Positions 27,778 through 36,345 of a stretch of DNA of 64,000 nt are shown here, piece by piece. The first letter of the stretch is position 1. Every line of letters begins with the position of its first letter. Position numbers and translations under genes: made by a program. This DNA is from JAZKAR01 sp040389065 (GTDB lineage: Bacteria; Pseudomonadota; Gammaproteobacteria; Burkholderiales; Casimicrobiaceae): NCBI GenBank assembly GCA_040389065.1, contig JAZKAR010000023.1:62001-126000 (forward strand), in the 5' to 3' direction. The notes under the pieces were generated by a model. That model saw only the letters and a list, made by a program, of their open reading frames with translations, made no database searches and was not told the DNA's origin.

Positions 27778-28941
27778 ATGGCAACTCAAAGGCTTGTCGC
27801 TCATCTTGATATGGATGCTTTTTATGCCTCGGTTGAGTTACTTCGTTATCCGGAGTTACGAGGCCAACCAGTGGTGATAGGTGGAAGAAGTATCGATCAA
27901 CCTACGCTAGATCATTCAGGAAAGCGATGTTTCGCACGATTGCAGCAATATTCAGGCCGAGGCGTGATAACAACCTCTACCTATGAAGCACGCGCACTAG
28001 GTGTTTTTTCTGGCATGGGATTAATGAAAGCTGCAAAGCTAGCGCCGCAAGCCATTCTCTTACCTGTCGATTTTGATGCATACCGCCATTATTCGCGTTT
28101 GTTTAAGCAAGCAGTTACTGCCTTAACGCCCACGATTGAAGATAGAGGGATTGATGAAATTTATATTGATCTTAGCGCTTATTTAAGCGAAAACATATAT
28201 ATACTCGCCCAAACCATTAAACAAGCAGTTTATGATGCTACAGGGTTAACGTGTTCTATAGGTATTGCACCGAATAAGTTACTGGCTAAAATTTGTTCAG
28301 ATCTGAATAAACCGAACGGCATCACTGTATTACGTGAGAGTGATATTCCAGAAAAAATATGGCCTTTATCGGTAAAGAAAATTAATGGCATTGGCCCAAA
28401 AACAACTCAAAAGCTTGCTGATTTAGGCATTATATCAATTGCTGATCTAGCTAAAACTGAGCTTAGCATCTTGCGTCTGCATTTTGGGGGCAATTACGCT
28501 ATGTGGCTCCATCGCGTTTCACACGGATTAGATGAGCGCCCAGTTACCACCTACTCTGAACCAAAATCTATCAGCCGTGAAACAACATTTGAGCAAGACC
28601 TGCATGTTGTACGGCACCGCGATCAACTCTCAGCCATATTTACGCGTTTATGCCATTCGCTTGCATCTGATTTAGAAAAAAAGGGATATGTTTGCCGTAC
28701 CATTAGCATTAAGTTACGATTTGATGATTTTAGTACCATTACACGTGATATTACTCTAGACGCTTCGACAGCTGAAGCCACCTTAATTCTGCAAGCAGCA
28801 CGTGAATGCTTGCGGCGAATATCTTTAAAACAGAAAATCAGATTACTAGGTGTTAAAGCGAGTACGCTTTCTAAAAAAAACGATATCGATTTAGAAGAGC
28901 CTCCCCTTCAATCGCTGCTCCCGCTTATAGCTTCTGAATAG
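27778..28941 (+). CDS. dinB: DNA polymerase IV (DinB, Y family)
   Basis: An error-prone lesion-bypass polymerase of 387 residues. Motifs are HLDMDAFYASVE with catalytic D11 near residues 9-20, and EDRGIDEIYIDL with the paired Asp-Glu near residues 125-126. KLLAKICSDLNKPNG and the HhH motif INGIGPKTTQKL follow. After VVIGG the finger region has an extra segment of about 20 residues (SIDQPTLDHSGKRCFARLQQ) before GVITTSTYEAR. I recall this insertion from Burkholderiales DinB. The C-terminal little-finger domain is complete; no beta-clamp motif was checked. No LexA box was recognised upstream. Confidence 0.96.
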   Translation: MATQRLVAHLDMDAFYASVELLRYPELRGQPVVIGGRSIDQPTLDHSGKRCFARLQQYSGRGVITTSTYEARALGVFSGMGLMKAAKLAPQAILLPVDFDAYRHYSRLFKQAVTALTPTIEDRGIDEIYIDLSAYLSENIYILAQTIKQAVYDATGLTCSIGIAPNKLLAKICSDLNKPNGITVLRESDIPEKIWPLSVKKINGIGPKTTQKLADLGIISIADLAKTELSILRLHFGGNYAMWLHRVSHGLDERPVTTYSEPKSISRETTFEQDLHVVRHRDQLSAIFTRLCHSLASDLEKKGYVCRTISIKLRFDDFSTITRDITLDASTAEATLILQAARECLRRISLKQKIRLLGVKASTLSKKNDIDLEEPPLQSLLPLIASE

Positions 28942-28992
28942 CCTTAATCAGATAAACAAGAATATTTATTTTCTTGTTTATCTGATTAAGGC
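28941..28992. terminator. Perfect 22-bp hairpin after dinB
   Basis: Arms 28941-28962 and 28971-28992 are exactly complementary, with loop TATTTATT. The left arm starts 1 nt inside the dinB stop codon. It is much longer than a normal terminator stem. Confidence 0.8.
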
Positions 28993-29263
28993 TCGCATAA
29001 ACTTCGCCAAATTGAAGGCTTATGTTTGATAACGAGCTTTTGAGCTTTTAGCTGTGATGTTGCATTCACAAATAAGCCCTAGCTTCTTATTGAGCTATTA
29101 GGGGGAAAATAAAAAGAAAGTTTAAACTTTTCTCTTAAAAAAATAAGAAAAACTTAATTTCTCACTTCACACAAAAAACAATAAGTATTTAACTCTATTG
29201 CACATTTTTAACAATGTTGATAATATAGTTACTCTTCACCCGATGCAATTTTAAGGAAATCAA

Positions 29264-29455
29264 ATGATGAATAGCGCTGATGCTGTTATTCGGCTAAGCC
29301 GCCTTTTAGGAGTCAACTTTCGTAAAGCAGAAGACATTATTTCAATGATAACGAATACAGTAAACATTACTCTAAACACTGGCAAACGACTTAAAACATG
29401 TGATACACAGGAAGTATTAAATAATACAATGCATACTTCCTCAACTCGTAAATAA
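29264..29455 (+). CDS. Small protein of unknown function, 63 aa
   Basis: Not recognised. The product begins MMNSADAVIRLSRLLGVNFR and is a short, mixed alpha-helical-looking, weakly basic protein with no signal peptide. AAGGAAATCAA precedes the ATG at good spacing, which is the main support. It sits directly before the possible cassette region but lacks an attC-like sequence at its own stop, so I do not count it as a cassette. Confidence 0.55.
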   Translation: MMNSADAVIRLSRLLGVNFRKAEDIISMITNTVNITLNTGKRLKTCDTQEVLNNTMHTSSTRK

Positions 29456-29531
29456 TCATAATATAAAAATTACGTAGATGATGACATGTATATAAGAGTG
29501 GGCGTATGTATATTAAGCCTTAAAAATAATC

Positions 29532-29571
29532 GCTATAAAAATAAATATGGTATTTTTGCTATTTTTATAGC
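29532..29571. repeat. 12-bp perfect inverted repeat
   Basis: GCTATAAAAATA (29532-29543) pairs with TATTTTTATAGC (29560-29571), loop 16 nt. It lies between two unknown genes, 22 bp before the ATG of the frameshifted gene, so it could be a terminator of the upstream gene or a leader hairpin. Confidence 0.5.
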
Positions 29572-29592
29572 TATACAGGAAATATCGAAGAA

Positions 29593-30080
29593 ATGAATTT
29601 TCCTATATTAGTAGATGGTATTATTCCTTTTATTAGTGGGTTGTTTATAACTATTACCGCAATAAATTACAAAAAAAATATCTTATATGGATTGGTTCAG
29701 TTTTAATACTTATTGGCGGATTTAAATTTCAAGAAGCGATTAACAATAATCGTGTAACCGCCGAATCATTTACTTACAACCTTAAGAAAGATAAACCCCT
29801 TCCTTTCCAAGTTGATAAATTCACAAGAGTTGACTCTGTCAGTGGAAAAAATAATAAAGTTGAAATTATCTTAACTCTCACTATTGAAAATATTGAGTTA
29901 GATAAAATTGAAAACTTAAAAGGTGATATGCACTACCAACTAAAAAGTCAGCTTTGCAAGAATCAAAACTATTTTGATGCATTAAAATCTGATTTGATAA
30001 TTGAGCATAGTTATTTTTATAAAAATAACTTTTTATTTAGCATTCCCATATCCAAATATGATTGCCCTACAAAAAGCTAA
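29593..30080 (+). pseudogene. Frameshifted small membrane-anchored gene (A8 tract)
   Basis: The first 26 codons encode MNFPILVDGIIPFISGLFIT and then meet a run of eight A's at 29671-29678. In the original frame a stop follows within about 10 codons. In the -1 frame the reading continues without a stop for 133 more codons (WIGSVLILIGGFKFQ ... SIPISKYDCPTK) to TAA at 30078. The joined product of about 162 residues would have two N-terminal membrane segments and a polar C-terminal domain with an N-V-E-I-L-type beta character. Either a one-base deletion, a sequencing error, or A-tract slippage explains it. The family is not recognised. The stop codon overlaps an attC-like R'' box. Confidence 0.72.
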
Positions 30081-30170
30081 CAAATCATTCAACAGACTAT
30101 CCACCCAGTAAGGCTGGTAAAGTTCCCTGCGCTAGCGATCCAGTGCGGGTTAATTCAAAAACATTAGGAA
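30075..30170 (+). mobile_element. attC-like recombination site 1 (candidate)
   Basis: The TAAC of the upstream stop codon is followed after exactly 5 nt by ATTCAAC, as in a canonical attC (TAACAATTCATTCAA). The L'' box ATTCAAC (30087-30093) pairs with GTTAAT (30149-30154) while leaving one C unpaired, the expected extrahelical base. An R'-like ATTAGGA (30163-30169) ends the site, partly complementary to GCTAACA. R' does not match the strict GTTRRRY consensus, so the site is degenerate at best. Confidence 0.5.
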
Positions 30171-30176
30171 CATCAC

Positions 30177-30635
30177 ATGAAGCGAAGCGTGCCAACGACC
30201 GTTAAGCTAACGATCACTGTCTTGAGTCTGTTTATTTTTCAAAAATCACTTGAAGTGCTTTTGTCGCTTCCTGAGTTGCTCGTCGTAATGACTCTTTCTC
30301 AGACGCCGATACTCCCACTGCTAGCAGTAACTTCTAGCATAGTCGCGCTCACACTGTTGGCGCGTGACATGCCCATTAGTAGATGGGCTTCTGCTATCGC
30401 ACTTACACTTGTATATATAAGCCATTTCATGACTTTCATGACCATGCTTACCTCACTTGTTTCTAGTGGTACGGTTATGGGAGCCGAGCTAGTAGGCATG
30501 GCTCTCTTCGAAGCATTTCTGTTCTATTCCTTCTTGGCACTTTGCTTCATCTTATGCTTTGATTCATCAGTCAAACAATTTTTTCAATCTCGAAATTCCA
30601 CTAACACATATGAATATGAAGCAACAAGTTCCTAA
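30177..30635 (+). CDS. Membrane protein of unknown function, 152 aa
   Basis: Not recognised. It has about four hydrophobic segments (near residues 10-30, 42-62, 72-95 and 100-128), and codon use less AT-biased than its neighbours (many GCG, CTC and CTT choices), which suggests acquisition from elsewhere. The start is supported by AGGAAC 7 nt before the ATG; that ribosome-binding site overlaps the R' end of the first attC-like site. The stop codon lies inside the R''-like TCCTAAC of the second site. This arrangement is typical of an integron gene cassette. Confidence 0.68.
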   Translation: MKRSVPTTVKLTITVLSLFIFQKSLEVLLSLPELLVVMTLSQTPILPLLAVTSSIVALTLLARDMPISRWASAIALTLVYISHFMTFMTMLTSLVSSGTVMGAELVGMALFEAFLFYSFLALCFILCFDSSVKQFFQSRNSTNTYEYEATSS

Positions 30636-30690
30636 CCAGTGTTTCAAGCAGATGTGCCTCAATACGCCCCTTAAATCAAACGCCTAGCTT
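30630..30690 (+). mobile_element. attC-like recombination site 2 (candidate)
   Basis: CCTAAC (including the stop codon of the upstream gene) is followed after 5 nt by TTTCAAG (30642-30648). That pairs with CTTAAA (30670-30675) leaving one unpaired C, the extrahelical base signature. After TTAA come 7 nt and then GCCTAGC (30682-30688) in the place of the R' box (consensus GTTRRRY); this box fits poorly. Total length is about 60 bp, the classic 59-base-element size. Confidence 0.55.
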
Positions 30691-30711
30691 TATTTCACAC
30701 CGGAGCTTAAA

Positions 30712-31287
30712 TTGAGAATTACAAAACAAATCTTTCAATTCATTCTTATGCTATTAGTCACACAAAGTATTGCGTATGCTGAAATTAAAGAAATTACTCT
30801 TCCTACGAAAACTGATGGCGACATTAAGTATCTATTCGATACAAATACCAGATTACCCATCAGCGCTTTTGATCAAAAAGCAAAAATTATGGCGGTTTCC
30901 TTAGCATTTCTTCCCAAAGAACCCAATACACCATTATTTTGGGCTTTTACTTTTGAAATTAAATTCCAAGATAATGCAATACCTACTTCAATTGTTATAG
31001 AAGATGAGCGTGAGAATCAATCTATGCAGATTGAAGTTTCAGATCAAAAACCAATACTAACATCTAGCACATGGACCGCCACCTCAAAACCAGTACAAAT
31101 GAATGATTTCTGGTTTAAACAGATGACAGGAAAAACCCCTTGGTTCTTACAATATAGATTCATAGTTAATTATTCTGATGGTTCATCATCAAAATTACAT
31201 CAAATAGCTATCGTTACTAATCCTACACGCTTTCGATTATTAGAAAAAATTATAGGTCGCTCAATCTCAGAACCATCTAAACCATAA
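30712..31287 (+). CDS. Exported protein of unknown function, 191 aa
   Basis: Not recognised. The signal peptide ends at SIAYA-EI near residue 23. The mature part is beta-rich and hydrophilic (for example WAFTFEIKFQDN near 82-93 and DFWFKQMTGKTPWFLQYRF near 131-149). I accept the TTG start at 30712 because CGGAGC lies 7 nt upstream and the signal peptide begins immediately after it (MRITKQIFQFILML). It is the third ORF of the possible cassette cluster. Confidence 0.65.
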   Translation: MRITKQIFQFILMLLVTQSIAYAEIKEITLPTKTDGDIKYLFDTNTRLPISAFDQKAKIMAVSLAFLPKEPNTPLFWAFTFEIKFQDNAIPTSIVIEDERENQSMQIEVSDQKPILTSSTWTATSKPVQMNDFWFKQMTGKTPWFLQYRFIVNYSDGSSSKLHQIAIVTNPTRFRLLEKIIGRSISEPSKP

Positions 31288-31307
31288 AACAAGCTAAATG
31301 TAATAAT

Positions 31308-31350
31308 TTCTTACATTGCCCTTCGATGTCGCTTAAGTCCGACGTAAGAC
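31308..31350 (+). mobile_element. attC-like recombination site 3 (weak candidate)
   Basis: CTTAAG is followed after TTAA by 7 nt and then GTAAGAC (31344-31350), which differs from the R' consensus GTTRRRY by one base. TTCTTAC (31308-31314) is the complementary partner. The site would be only 43 bp, shorter than usual, and its L'' box (CTTCGAT) is a poor match. If real, the ORF start at 31326 lies inside it. Confidence 0.35.
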
Positions 31351-31370
31351 CTTTTAAAAAAACTATATTT

Positions 31371-31721
31371 ATGATCACAGAAAAATCACCCCTTCAAAAA
31401 GTTTCAAGAATTCTTAAGTTTTTGGGATGGTTGCAACTCATAATTTTTACATTGAGTGGAATAGCAATACTTTATCCACAATACGTCATGAACAAACCAG
31501 ATAGGTTGTTGGCAACATTAATTTTTTTACTTATAGAAACGCTTCCATTTATTAATTTTTTTCTTTCTAAAGCTATCAAAAATAATCAGAAGTGGTCAAA
31601 AAATATTTGTATTATTTATAGTATATTGATATTAATTGGTTTTCCAATCGGTACAATTATTGGCATATATATTTTATGGCAGTTATTAAATAAGCATAAA
31701 TCTACTATTAAACTACAATAA
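31371..31721 (+). CDS. Small membrane protein of unknown function
   Basis: Not recognised. The product has three or four hydrophobic segments (IIFTLSGIAILYP, LLATLIFLLIETLPFI and ICIIYSILILIGFPIGTIIGIYI) and a Lys-rich tail. An upstream ATG at 31326 would add 15 residues (MSLKSDVRPF...) and lies inside an attC-like sequence. The ATG at 31371 is preferred, although neither has a strong ribosome-binding site. It is the last ORF of the possible cassette cluster; its stop is in TAAC. Confidence 0.6.
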   Translation: MITEKSPLQKVSRILKFLGWLQLIIFTLSGIAILYPQYVMNKPDRLLATLIFLLIETLPFINFFLSKAIKNNQKWSKNICIIYSILILIGFPIGTIIGIYILWQLLNKHKSTIKLQ

Positions 31722-31860
31722 CCGTATTTTTTACTACTAGATTCTCAACCTGATAACTAACCATTTACCTAAAACAAATTTTTTTAGCCAGCTCAGGGTT
31801 TAATTTTATCGATAATATCAACTTGTCATCGTTTGACTTCACTTCATTGAACTTTTATTA

Positions 31861-31911
31861 AGTCGCGGCTTTATGATTTTTCTGAGTAAAATATTCCATA
31901 AAACCGCAACT
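31861..31911 (-). terminator. Hairpin downstream of the 204-aa secreted-protein gene
   Basis: AGTCGCGGCTTTATG (31861-31875) pairs with CATAAAACCGCAACT (31897-31911) with two weak pairs and a 21-nt loop. It sits 25 bp past the minus-strand stop. Confidence 0.6.
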
Positions 31912-31935
31912 CAAATATTATTGCTGCACTCAGCA

Positions 31936-32550
31936 TTAGCTACAGCTTAACACTCCATCACGATTATAGATCTGTACACTGTGTGCAGGCATTCCCTCAG
32001 GAGCTTGGCACATAACGGGCGTCATTACGCTCGCGCTCCATGTTTGATCTGATTTTCGGCAGTGTGAGGCATAGGCTATTTTGTAAGAACCTAATACGAC
32101 TTTCATTGCCCCTCTGCATGATGACTCAAACCCATCTCGGTAAGACCCCCCTCTTCCGTAATTATAATTTCCATATCCATTACGATTTAAATTATTTCCT
32201 CCATAAGTTCCATAAGAATACGAACGACCAGGGTAACTATGATATGAACGAATGATGGTAGAAGCATTCGTCGAGTCTTGCTGTTGAATAGAGGAGCCAT
32301 TAGTTGCCGTTGTAGCTGCCGTAGGTGCAATTACAGGCGCAATGACTGGAGTTACCACGGGGGTGGTCGACTGATTCACGATAGCAGATGAAGGTACTAA
32401 ACCATCTAACGGTGTTGCTGTCGTAATAGTAGTAAGGGTTGAAGTTGAAGCATCATCTGTCGCTGCAAATAATGGGCTAGAGCTTACTAACCCCTGCAAT
32501 AAAAAGATCGCCAAACTTACACCTAATACGTTTTGATTTAATATTTTCAT
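31936..32550 (-). CDS. Exported Thr/Ser/Tyr-rich protein of unknown function
   Basis: Not recognised. A signal peptide ends near residue 29 (SSPLFAATDD). Then come a Thr/Ser/Pro-rich stretch (near 35-85), a Gly/Tyr/Asn-rich region (RSYSYGTYGG, NRNGYGNYNYGRGGSY, near 105-140) and a 60-residue C-terminal domain with four Cys (SSCRGAM, SHCRKSD, PVMCQAP, VLSCS), probably two disulphides. It resembles secreted wall or matrix proteins in character only. The ATG at 32550 is preferred, with AAGGTG about 9 nt upstream; the in-frame GTG three codons earlier overlaps that site. Confidence 0.72.
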   Translation of the reverse strand: MKILNQNVLGVSLAIFLLQGLVSSSPLFAATDDASTSTLTTITTATPLDGLVPSSAIVNQSTTPVVTPVIAPVIAPTAATTATNGSSIQQQDSTNASTIIRSYHSYPGRSYSYGTYGGNNLNRNGYGNYNYGRGGSYRDGFESSCRGAMKVVLGSYKIAYASHCRKSDQTWSASVMTPVMCQAPEGMPAHSVQIYNRDGVLSCS

Positions 32551-32768
32551 GATAGACACCTTTTTTATAAGTTTAGTTTTTATTTTTTACCTAATTGCAT
32601 TTAAATTAAGCTGAATGCTTTAAAAACGGTGTATTTTCATTTATCGTTTGATGGTTGGCAACTGCTAGAATTTCGCTTTATCTTATTATTTGAATATGAA
32701 TCTATATTCAGTTTTTCTTCGTTCTACACAACCATCTGCCTAACCATCTATCTTTTAAGCTTTAATCA

Positions 32769-33569
32769 CTAAGCAGAAGTAGCAGAAGCCGAAAGCTTGC
32801 TTTGTAGTATCCAATCATTAATTTTTTTATTTGTGTCCCAATACACATCCCAATATTCGGCTACATGCGTCCAGGCGCGTAAGTGAATATCTGTTGAACT
32901 ATCAGCTTTAGCTTGAACGATTACTTCAGATTTTGGATCATTTAAAAAACGCTTTTCTTCATACGTAATTTCATTTAATTTTTTAAAGAAAGGATCAATA
33001 GCCTCTATCGTAGATATATGAATGGTGATATCCATTCTGCGATGACCATTTCGCGTGTAATTTTTAATATTTCCTGACCATAAAAAAGCATTGGGTGAAG
33101 AAATATGAATTCCATCCGGGGTTTTTAAAATAGTAGTAAATAGCCCAATCTCTTGAATTGTTCCTGTTACCACACCACATTCAATAAAATCCCCTACGTT
33201 AATAGGCCTTAAAATAAGCAGCATAATACCCGCTGCAATATTTGTTAATGTATCTTTTAATGCTAAACCTATCGCTAAACCTGCGGCTCCAACTAATGCA
33301 ATAATGCTTGATGTGTTTACCCCAAAAATATCAAGCACAATTAGCAACGCGATAGAATAAATAAAATAACCCGCAATGGTTGAAAAAATAGGAACAAGCG
33401 TTGCATCTAAGGTATGAAAACGAACACTTAATTCTTTAACTGAATTTCTAACTAGTTTTGAAATACTTTTCCCTACAAACAATATCACTAGGGCTAATAA
33501 TATTTTATAGCCGGCATCTAACAAGGTTTTAGAGTAGGTAGTTAAAAATATCCTTAAGTATTCTTGCAT
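32769..33569 (-). CDS. Small-conductance mechanosensitive channel, MscS family
   Basis: A 266-residue channel close to E. coli MscS in length and layout: three N-terminal membrane helices (near 18-38, 58-78 and 86-115). The pore helix is GAAGLAIGLALKDTLTNIAAGIMLLILRPINVGDFIE, near 93-129. The MscS beta domain follows (GTIQEIGLFTTILKTPDGIHISSPN near 135-159), then a C-terminal vestibule domain. Such channels release solutes on hypo-osmotic shock. A second, longer MscS-type gene lies at 49390. AGGAGAG precedes the ATG. Confidence 0.94.
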   Translation of the reverse strand: MQEYLRIFLTTYSKTLLDAGYKILLALVILFVGKSISKLVRNSVKELSVRFHTLDATLVPIFSTIAGYFIYSIALLIVLDIFGVNTSSIIALVGAAGLAIGLALKDTLTNIAAGIMLLILRPINVGDFIECGVVTGTIQEIGLFTTILKTPDGIHISSPNAFLWSGNIKNYTRNGHRRMDITIHISTIEAIDPFFKKLNEITYEEKRFLNDPKSEVIVQAKADSSTDIHLRAWTHVAEYWDVYWDTNKKINDWILQSKLSASATSA

Positions 33570-33660
33570 TTTCTCTCCTTATTACCGAATCGTTTTAAGC
33601 TATAGACTGTTGCATTCAAATAATAAAATTATTTATAGCTTATGCTAGAAAAAGATAAAT

Positions 33661-33792
33661 TTAGAAGTTACGCAGTTGAGCTATATTAAGACATGGAATA
33701 CCACGCTTGGCAACGCAGACAGACACTTAGTATAGCAAGTTGACATATTGCGGGGCATCCCACGCAGAAAGAGCCAACAATGTAACTTCTAA
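33661..33792 (+). mobile_element. Dispersed palindromic element, copy 3 (MITE-like, diverged)
   Basis: A 132-bp stretch starting TTAGAAGTTACGCAGTTGAG and ending TGTAACTTCTAA, with matching inverted ends over about 18 bp. The interior (TTGGCAACGCAGACAG, then TATAGCAAGTTGACATATTG) is recognisably related to the other copies but more diverged. The remaining flanking intergenic DNA (33570-34094) shows no gene. Confidence 0.75.
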
Positions 33793-34094
33793 AATTAATC
33801 GTTACTAAACAATACTAAGCAAGCAATAAAATATTAAAAGCTATGTTTTTTATAAATTTAACAAACAAATACTAAATTGATTTAACATTATTAATACACA
33901 ATACACTACGATTTTTTAGAAAGATAAATAGAATTTCTCTGGCTTCAATCATTCTCAGCAGTATTAAAATAATCATATACAATCAGAGCGAATCATCAAA
34001 GCCAGAAAAAAAAACATTTATTTACATATACGATGGTGCTAAACGCTTAAAGATAAAAAGCACTTAATGATGTCAATTTGAATGCAACGTTATA

Positions 34095-34547
34095 TTAACG
34101 AACTTCCCAGCCATTTTCATTGCGGCAGGTTCGAATATCCTCATAGGTTTCGCGTTCATTTCTAACAGATACACGCTGTCTAACCACGCGGCATTCTCGG
34201 CGCCCTAAGGTTTCATGGCTTACTACTTCTGTACGACCACGCACACCTGTATCAGGGTTATAAAAGCTATAAGGTTCCCCTGTTTCAGCACTGCGCTTAC
34301 TGTATTCATGTAAATCTCTACGATCACGATCATCAAGGCGCGCACCAACTCTATTGCCCACCCAGGCACCAGCTACTGCACCCAATGCTGTAGCTGCTAC
34401 TCTACCAGAGCCGCCCCCGACTTGATTGCCAATAATAGCCCCTGATGCGCCACCCAAAAGAGTACCTACATCAGCATTATTGCTAGCACAACCTGTCATT
34501 ATACTGCCGGCCATTAATACAAAGGCAAACTTAATGCTTAACTTCAT
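34095..34547 (-). CDS. Glycine-zipper outer-membrane lipoprotein
   Basis: A 150-residue lipoprotein. The lipobox is IMTGCASN with Cys near residue 20. Then a glycine-zipper 2TM segment follows (GTLLGGASGAIIGNQVGGGSGRVAATALGAVAGAWVGNRVG, near 28-68). A C-terminal domain with YSFYNPDTGVRGRTEVV resembles the SlyB/RT0821-type surface protein family. Such proteins guard envelope integrity. The start is set at the ATG at 34547, which has AAGGAAG at good spacing and directly precedes the signal; an upstream ATG would add 28 residues. Confidence 0.85.
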   Translation of the reverse strand: MKLSIKFAFVLMAGSIMTGCASNNADVGTLLGGASGAIIGNQVGGGSGRVAATALGAVAGAWVGNRVGARLDDRDRRDLHEYSKRSAETGEPYSFYNPDTGVRGRTEVVSHETLGRRECRVVRQRVSVRNERETYEDIRTCRNENGWEVR

Positions 34548-35196
34548 AGCGACTTCCTTATAGAGTGTAATCAAAAAAAATAGGTAATGAAGAACCTGTA
34601 AACTCACATGACTTTCGATTGCATAAAACAAGCTTTATTGGCTTCTTATGATTAGGTAAACGATGTAAGCGCTGTTTTTTGTAAACTATTATAGAGTGCG
34701 CCAATCTTATAATTGTCCTACCGCAGCTATCTTAGATAGAACATTGAATATATATAAATTTGATTTTACTCCTTTTATTGAACATGACCAATTAGGGAAA
34801 TTCACGCTAGAAATCTATTTTTTATTTTTCCAGCTTATGTTTGCTTACTGAGTTTATCTACTTAAAAGAAAAACTAAGAAGCCCCAATAAACACTAATGC
34901 ATAACTAGCATGTATGGTTTACTAGAACATCATTTGAAAAACCTAGTTTCAACACCTAGCATTTGTTAAAAATAGTTTTTTAACTTCATTAAGTTAAGGG
35001 TGCCGCCGTTAAATTATCGAGTACATTTAACTGCAAATAATAATGAGCCAGCAAGTAAATTAAAGGTAATAGCTTAAAATTAGCTTCTTCCTATGAGTAA
35101 TCTGACACACTAGAAAGGCAGAGTTATTCAAGGTGATTCATTCAACCTTACGTTTACAGTTAAACAATTATTTATTCTCAAAACCGAGCTCTGCTT
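34548..35196. other. Divergent intergenic region before macA
   Basis: About 650 bp, AT-rich. It must hold the promoters for the lipoprotein gene and the macAB operon. Small open frames here lack ribosome-binding sites. No operator or terminator was recognised. Confidence 0.35.
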
Positions 35197-36345
35197 ATGC
35201 AAAAAAAAACTATTCGTTGGCTATTAGGGTTCGTTATCCTTGCGATAGGGTTAGCTATCGTTTTTTTTACCTATTTAAAACCTGCAGAACCTTCTTCTGC
35301 GGGATCACCTCCTCCAATGTTAGCTTTACGCCCTATTACCATTCAAAAAAGTACTATTGAAGAAGCCATTCAAACGACTGGTGTTTTACAGCCTTATACT
35401 AAATTAGAAGTAGGCGCCCAAGTTTCAGGCCAAATAGAATCGATTCGCGTTAAATTGGGAGACCAAGTTAAAAAAGGCGATATTGTTGCTACGATTGATC
35501 CTACAATTGCCAAAAATGAATTGCATGAAAAAGAAAGCAGCCAGGCTCAACAAAAAGCTGATTTAGCCACACGACAACTTGATCTTGCACAAGCTTATAA
35601 AGAACAAGCACGCCAACGACGACTTGCTGCAAATGATGCCATTTCACGCGTAGAGTTAGAAGAAGCAGAACTTAAGCTTAAACGCGCAGCGATTGCTGTT
35701 GAATCAGCCCAAGCGCAAGCCAAGCAACTTGAAGCTACGGTTGAATCTGCACGAGCAAAACTTCAATACACACAAATTAAAGCACCTATTAGCGGCGATG
35801 TTATCAATATTGCTGCTCAAACAGGCCAAACGCTTATTGCTTCACAGCAAGTGCCTGTCATTATGACGTTAGGTCAACTTGATAAACTAATGGTTGTAGC
35901 TCAAGTGCCTGAGGCAGATATCGGTAAAATTTATAAAGATCAAAAAGTATATTTTACTACCTTGAGCGATCCTCATCAGCCTATTTGGGGCAAAGTAGAG
36001 GCCATTCGCCCTACTGCTAAAACGATAAAAGAAGCTATTTTTTATGAAGTCATTTCTAGTTTGCCGAACCCTGAACGTAAGCTGCTGATTGATATGACGG
36101 TTCAAATCACCTTCGTTCTCCGAACGCTTAACAATGTTCTTGTGATTCCTCTTTCAGCTGTTGGCCCTAAAGATAGCTCAGAGCGCAATGCAGTTCATAT
36201 GCTAGATGCTTCAGGAAAAACAGTAGTGCGTATGATTAAAATTGGAATCGATGATCATATACAAGCACAGGTGCTAGAAGGGTTAAAAGAAGGTGAACAG
36301 GTTATTAATCCGTTTGTGGATAACACAGCGAAAGAAGCATCATGA
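35197..36345 (+). CDS. macA: MacA-type periplasmic adaptor
   Basis: MacA couples the MacB ABC pump to an outer-membrane channel. The 382 residues start with one membrane anchor (near 8-26). The lipoyl half LQPYTKLEVGAQVSGQIESI lies near 62-81, a long coiled-coil hairpin near 105-180, and the second half YTQIKAPISGDVINIAAQTG near 191-210. A beta barrel follows (PEADIGKIYKDQKVYFTT). It overlaps macB by 4 nt (ATGA), so the two are co-translated. Confidence 0.93.
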   Translation: MQKKTIRWLLGFVILAIGLAIVFFTYLKPAEPSSAGSPPPMLALRPITIQKSTIEEAIQTTGVLQPYTKLEVGAQVSGQIESIRVKLGDQVKKGDIVATIDPTIAKNELHEKESSQAQQKADLATRQLDLAQAYKEQARQRRLAANDAISRVELEEAELKLKRAAIAVESAQAQAKQLEATVESARAKLQYTQIKAPISGDVINIAAQTGQTLIASQQVPVIMTLGQLDKLMVVAQVPEADIGKIYKDQKVYFTTLSDPHQPIWGKVEAIRPTAKTIKEAIFYEVISSLPNPERKLLIDMTVQITFVLRTLNNVLVIPLSAVGPKDSSERNAVHMLDASGKTVVRMIKIGIDDHIQAQVLEGLKEGEQVINPFVDNTAKEAS

